Below are positions 52,112-55,327 of a stretch of 55,327 bases of DNA, piece by piece. Position numbers and translations under genes: made by a program. The DNA is from Tidjanibacter sp. (GTDB lineage: Bacteria; Bacteroidota; Bacteroidia; Bacteroidales; Rikenellaceae). How positions within the stretch are numbered: position 1 is the first letter of the stretch; the number at the start of each line of letters is the position of its first letter. The stretch covers positions 1 to 55,327 of the forward strand of contig JAGBFH010000019.1 of assembly GCA_017936605.1 (NCBI GenBank). The letters run 5' to 3'. Under the pieces are notes generated by a model that was not told the origin of the DNA, did not search any database, and saw only the letters and a list, made by a program, of their open reading frames with translations.

Positions 52112-53131
52112 TTATTTCATGAGGAAGGAGAACTTGTCGATATTCTTCAGAGCGATGCCCGTACCGCGCACGATGGCACGCAGAGGATCCTCGGCAATCA
52201 CAAAGTGGATACCGGTCTTCTCATACAGACGGCGATCCAGACCCTTGATGAGTGCGCCACCACCTGCCAGGTAGATACCGTTCTTGACGATATCGGTGTA
52301 GAGTTCGGGGGGCACATTCTCCAGCACCTTCATAATGGCAGCATCGACCTTCAGGAGCGATTTCTCCAACGCATAGGCCACCTCGCTGTAGGAGATGTTG
52401 ATGGTCGTGGGAAGAGCTGTGAGCATATTGGGACCGGTCACCACGAAGTCTTCGGGTGGGTTCTCAATCTCGCGGAGCGCTGCACCTACCGACATCTTGA
52501 TATTCTCGGCCGTGCGCTCACCAATCTTCACATTATACTGCTGTTTGATATACTTCTGGATATCGTCGGTGAAGACATCGCCTGCAACATCGATACTCTC
52601 GCTGCACACGATACCGCCCAGAGAGATACAGGCAATCTCGGTAGTACCGCCACCGATGTCCACAATCATATTACCCTCGGGAGCCTCCACATCCAAGCCT
52701 GCACCGAGAGCGGCAGCCATAGGCTCGAAAATCATATAGACATCCCTACCGCCGGCGTGCTCTGCACTCTCCCTGACGGTACGAATCTCCACATTGGTGG
52801 AGCCGGAGGGGATACAGATGACCATCTTGAGCGAGGGGCTGAAGAGGTAACCGTTAGTCTTGACTTTTTTAATCATACCCTTGAGCATCTGCTCGGCAGC
52901 CGTAAAGTCGGCAATCACACCATCCTTCAGGGGGCGGATTGTCTTGATGTTGGGGTGAGTCTTACCCTGCATCTTACGGGCCTCATTACCGATGGCCACA
53001 ACCTTGCCGGAGTGGATATCCACAGCAATGATAGAGGGTTCATCCACAACAACTTTTCCATTGTAGATGACGAGCGTGTTGGCAGTACCCAAATCGACTG
53101 CAAGCTCCTGTGTTAAAGAGAATAAACCCAT
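52112..53131 (-). CDS. mreB: rod shape-determining protein MreB
   Basis: A 339-residue actin homologue forming filaments under the inner membrane that guide wall elongation. Nucleotide-binding motifs are clear: DLGTANTLVIYNGK (phosphate 1), IVDIGGGTTEIACISLGG (phosphate 2) and GIYLAGGGALIKGLD (adenosine). It is first in the operon mreB-mreC-mreD-pbp2-rodA. A minus-strand -7 box, TACTTTTG, is at 53205-53198. Confidence 0.96.
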   Translation of the reverse strand: MGLFSLTQELAVDLGTANTLVIYNGKVVVDEPSIIAVDIHSGKVVAIGNEARKMQGKTHPNIKTIRPLKDGVIADFTAAEQMLKGMIKKVKTNGYLFSPSLKMVICIPSGSTNVEIRTVRESAEHAGGRDVYMIFEPMAAALGAGLDVEAPEGNMIVDIGGGTTEIACISLGGIVCSESIDVAGDVFTDDIQKYIKQQYNVKIGERTAENIKMSVGAALREIENPPEDFVVTGPNMLTALPTTINISYSEVAYALEKSLLKVDAAIMKVLENVPPELYTDIVKNGIYLAGGGALIKGLDRRLYEKTGIHFVIAEDPLRAIVRGTGIALKNIDKFSFLMK

Positions 53132-53197
53132 TGTGTGTCTATTGTTTTGTCAGCCCCTTGCGGGACCTTGTGATAATTACATAGTTCTAACAAGGTA

Positions 53198-53232
53198 CAA
53201 AAGTAAAAAATAATTATTAATTTTGCGAACAA
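53198..53232 (-). promoter_or_regulatory. putative promoter of the mre operon
   Basis: Minus-strand TTG (53232-53230), 24-bp spacer, TACTTTTG (53205-53198). The spacer is longer than usual. On the plus strand TAATTTTG (53218-53225) could serve pgi, so the two promoters would overlap head to head. Confidence 0.45.
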
Positions 53233-53266
53233 AACTTAAGACAATAGTACAAATTTTTATAACACA

Positions 53267-54607
53267 ATGATTAGGTTAGATTACAAGCACACTTCGTGTG
53301 GCATCAGTGAGAGTGAGATTACCGCTCTCGCCCCCGCCGCAGAGAAAGCCAACGCACTCCTGCACAATGGCCAGGGCGCTGGCAACGATTTTATTGGATG
53401 GGTAAACCTCCCCTCGAGCATCACGGCCGAGGAGATTGCCGCCATCCGCACCACCGCAGGCCGTCTGGCCACCAAAGCTGAGGTTGTCATCGTCATCGGT
53501 ATCGGTGGCTCCTACCTCGGAGCCAAGGCCGTACTTGACGCAATGAGCAGCTCGTTCCACTTCCTCCACAGGGAGCGCAAGAACCCCTATATTCTCTTTG
53601 CAGGCAACAACCTGAGCGAGACCTACACCGCCGAACTGCTTGAGGCTGTGAAGGATTACTCCATTGCCGCCATTGTCATCAGCAAGAGCGGCACCACCAC
53701 CGAGCCCGCCGTTGCCTTCCGCCTTATCAAGGCCGAGATTGAGGCACGCTACGGCAAGGAGGAGGCCAAGGAGCGCATCGCCAGCGTCACCGACGCCGAG
53801 CGTGGCGCACTGAAGACCCTCTCTACTGCCGAGGGCTACGACACCTTCGTGATTCCCGACAATGTGGGTGGCCGTTTCTCGGTGCTCACCCCCGTAGGTC
53901 TGCTGCCCCTGGCTGCCGCCGGTATCAACATCGACGAGTTGGTGCGCGGTGCCAAAGATATGGAGGCCGCAACCGCCCAGGGCGTACCCTTCGAGAAGAA
54001 CATCGCCGCACAGTATGCAGCCGTTCGCAACGCTCTCTATGCCAAAGGTTTCAAGATTGAGATTCTGGCCTCCTATGAGCCCCGCCTTCAGTATATCGCC
54101 GAGTGGTGGAAACAGCTCTACGGCGAGAGCGAGGGCAAGGAGGGCAAGGGCATCTTCCCCGCAAGCGTGACCCTCACCGCCGACCTCCACTCTATGGGTC
54201 AGTACATCCAGGAGGGCGAGCGCACCCTCTTCGAGACCGTCATCAGCGTAGCCAAACCCGAGGGCAATGTGACCATCGAGGCCGATAAGGACAACCTCGA
54301 CGGCCTCAACTTCCTCGCCGGCAAACGCCTCGATGAGGTGAACAAGATGGCCGAGCTGGGCGTTGTTTTGGCCCACGTGGACGGTGGCGTGCCCAACATC
54401 CGCATCGAGATTCCCACCATCAACGAGTACTACATCGGTGGCCTTCTGTACTTCTTCGAAAAGGCTTGTGGTATAAGCGGTTACATCCTCGGCGTCAACC
54501 CCTTCAACCAGCCCGGCGTGGAGGCGTACAAAAAGAATATGTTTGCACTTTTGGACAAGCCCGGCTACGAGGAGGCCTCGGCCACAATCAAAGCAAGGCT
54601 CAAATAG
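53267..54607 (+). CDS. pgi: glucose-6-phosphate isomerase
   Basis: A 446-residue glycolytic enzyme interconverting glucose 6-phosphate and fructose 6-phosphate. The short length matches the bacterial/Bacteroidetes form rather than the 550-residue type. Sugar-phosphate binding motifs are visible: [32 protein letters not shown] and [19 protein letters not shown], plus the C-terminal catalytic region with [14 protein letters not shown]. It diverges from mreB across a short AT-rich promoter region and ends in a strong terminator. Confidence 0.95.
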   Translation: MIRLDYKHTSCGISESEITALAPAAEKANALLHNGQGAGNDFIGWVNLPSSITAEEIAAIRTTAGRLATKAEVVIVIGIGGSYLGAKAVLDAMSSSFHFLHRERKNPYILFAGNNLSETYTAELLEAVKDYSIAAIVISKSGTTTEPAVAFRLIKAEIEARYGKEEAKERIASVTDAERGALKTLSTAEGYDTFVIPDNVGGRFSVLTPVGLLPLAAAGINIDELVRGAKDMEAATAQGVPFEKNIAAQYAAVRNALYAKGFKIEILASYEPRLQYIAEWWKQLYGESEGKEGKGIFPASVTLTADLHSMGQYIQEGERTLFETVISVAKPEGNVTIEADKDNLDGLNFLAGKRLDEVNKMAELGVVLAHVDGGVPNIRIEIPTINEYYIGGLLYFFEKACGISGYILGVNPFNQPGVEAYKKNMFALLDKPGYEEASATIKARLK

Positions 54608-54633
54608 ATTCCGTCCGATAGAGGCATAAAAGC

Positions 54634-54672
54634 AAGAGGTGTGAGGAACAAGTCCTCACACCTCTTTTCCTT
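54634..54672. terminator. terminator after pgi
   Basis: AAGAGGTGTGAGGA (54634-54647) pairs with TCCTCACACCTCTT (54653-54666), followed by a T-rich run. Confidence 0.88.
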
Positions 54673-54711
54673 TTTTTGGCTCCCCAAAAAGAGATGGCGA
54701 GTGGCTAAAGC

Positions 54712-54819
54712 GGATGAAGTTCAAGAGTCCGGGCGGCCGAGGATGCGGAGTTTGCCGAGTGCAAATGAGCAATCCGAAGCCGAGGGAAACGCAGAAATTC
54801 GCCACTTTTGACACTCGGC
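54712..54819. repeat. CTCGGC-containing intergenic repeat
   Basis: No gene is seen. The core CCGAG recurs five times (including CCGAGGATGCGGAG, GCCGAGTGCAAATGAGC and CCGAGGGAAACGC), and GTGGCTAAAG/GCCAC flanks hint at an imperfect foldback. It lies between the pgi terminator and the Cys-rich peptide. Confidence 0.45.
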
Positions 54820-54954
54820 CTACTTTTTGGTGCCACAGCCACACCCACCCTTCTTCTCCTCGTGGGGCTTGGAGGTGGAGCAGCCGCTGCCGTTTTTCTT
54901 CTCATCGTGGGTGTCACAACCCGCGGTCTTGGTACCGCATTTTTCGTCTTTCAT
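54820..54954 (-). CDS. 44-residue Cys/Gly/Lys-rich peptide
   Basis: Unrecognised small gene. The product starts MKDEKCGTKTAGCDTH and ends GGCGCGTKK, with five Cys (6, 13, 25, 38, 40), two His and many Lys, Gly and Thr. Three similar blocks (CGTK..., GCSTSKP, GCGCGTKK) are joined by DEKK or HEEKK linkers, suggesting internal repeat. There is no signal peptide. It may bind a metal or be a modified-peptide precursor; neither is shown. The ATG at 54954 is preceded by an AT-rich leader (TTACAATT). Confidence 0.5.
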   Translation of the reverse strand: MKDEKCGTKTAGCDTHDEKKNGSGCSTSKPHEEKKGGCGCGTKK

Positions 54955-55327
54955 AATTGTAATATAATAAATAGGTAAAACTTCACCCTCCTCCACTACA
55001 ACTTCCGCGCCAAGAACAGAGAACGGAGAACAGAGAACAGAGAACAGAGAACAGAGAACAAAGGATAGAGGATAGAGAACTGAAGACTGAAGACTGAAAA
55101 CTGAAGACTGAAGACAGAAGACTGAAGACAGACCTCTCCCGCCCTTCGGGCACCCTCCCTGTGCGCGAGGACGCGCACGCAATTTCGAGCACCCCTCCCG
55201 ACCTCCCCTTTAATCCGCCTTTGGCGGCTTTTCCTCCTTCTTGCGAGGCATAGTCTGCAAGCAGCCTCTGCTCTCGCTTCGGGCGTCGGTTCGTAGGGGA
55301 GGAGCCAAAAGGGCCTAAAGGACCTTG
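54955..55327. repeat. repeat-rich right end
   Basis: No gene is seen. AGAGAAC repeats (55015-55065), GAAGACTGAA repeats (55079-55130), a partial REP-like copy (55129-55160), and a foldback with outer arms CCTCCCCT (55202-55209) and AGGGGAGG plus an inner CCGCC/GGCGG hairpin (about 55216-55228). Confidence 0.65.
55129..55160 (-). repeat. REP-like palindrome, copy 6 (partial)
   Basis: CAGACCTCTCCC, then the GCCCTTCGGGC hairpin and CCTCCCT; the longer palindrome is cut short. Confidence 0.65.

Noticed and set aside
1..55327. tRNA, rRNA, riboswitch or replication origin
   Set aside because: I looked through the gaps for cloverleaf ends, conserved rRNA segments, known riboswitch cores and DnaA-box clusters and saw none I could support by eye.

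Overview
The window reads as a chromosomal segment of a gut-type Bacteroidales, most likely a Rikenellaceae or Alistipes relative. That placement is inferred from protein families and base composition; no rRNA gene is present to confirm it. Supporting signs are TonB-dependent receptors, BACON and DUF5689 lipoproteins, an Rpb6-like omega subunit, a FatA-type acyl-ACP thioesterase, GC-rich genes, and promoters of the Bacteroidetes type (TTTG, about 19 bp, TAnnTTTG). Shine-Dalgarno sites are almost absent, with one clear exception. I saw no rRNA, tRNA, CRISPR array, intact insertion sequence or prophage.

Layout. 1-428: duplicated hairpin-bearing repeats. 429-3802: aspA and an acyl-CoA synthetase. 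3803-5424: repeat-rich DNA around an AT-rich outer-membrane protein gene. 5425-9022 (minus): an ABC exporter, an S26-type peptidase, a PqqD-like protein and an HprK-like kinase, which resembles a peptide-modification locus without a visible cyclase or precursor. 9292-20572 (plus): a surface locus of an OB-repeat/BACON lipoprotein, two NUC-type nuclease lipoproteins, an exported EEP-family hydrolase, a TonB-dependent receptor and a DUF5689 lipoprotein, which I interpret as an extracellular nucleic-acid foraging system. 21324-27359: M16 peptidase, acyl-ACP thioesterase and a phosphate transporter fused to a PhoU-like domain. 27786-41010: ferredoxin, serS, glutaminyl cyclase, two SPOUT methyltransferases, LemA and TPM proteins, a nucleoside permease, pth, rpe, an ABC-F ATPase, a YgjP-like peptidase and an arginine deiminase-like enzyme. 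41168-46129: recN, rpoZ, bamD, xerD and a hibernation factor with a duplicated leader. 46202-54607: a calcium/sodium antiporter, the mreB-mreC-mreD-pbp2-rodA cell-shape operon and pgi. A 44-residue Cys-rich peptide lies near the right end.

How parts may work together. Secreted nucleases would cut nucleic acid at the surface, the DUF5689 lipoprotein and receptor would bind and import fragments, and the nucleoside permease and phosphate transporter elsewhere in the window could take up the products. This chain is inference. The intergenic DNA is unusually rich in structured repeats: a stem with an AACG loop that shows compensatory stem changes, a hairpin placed 5' of four genes in the same orientation, a six-copy REP-like palindrome, and 9-bp-period repeats.
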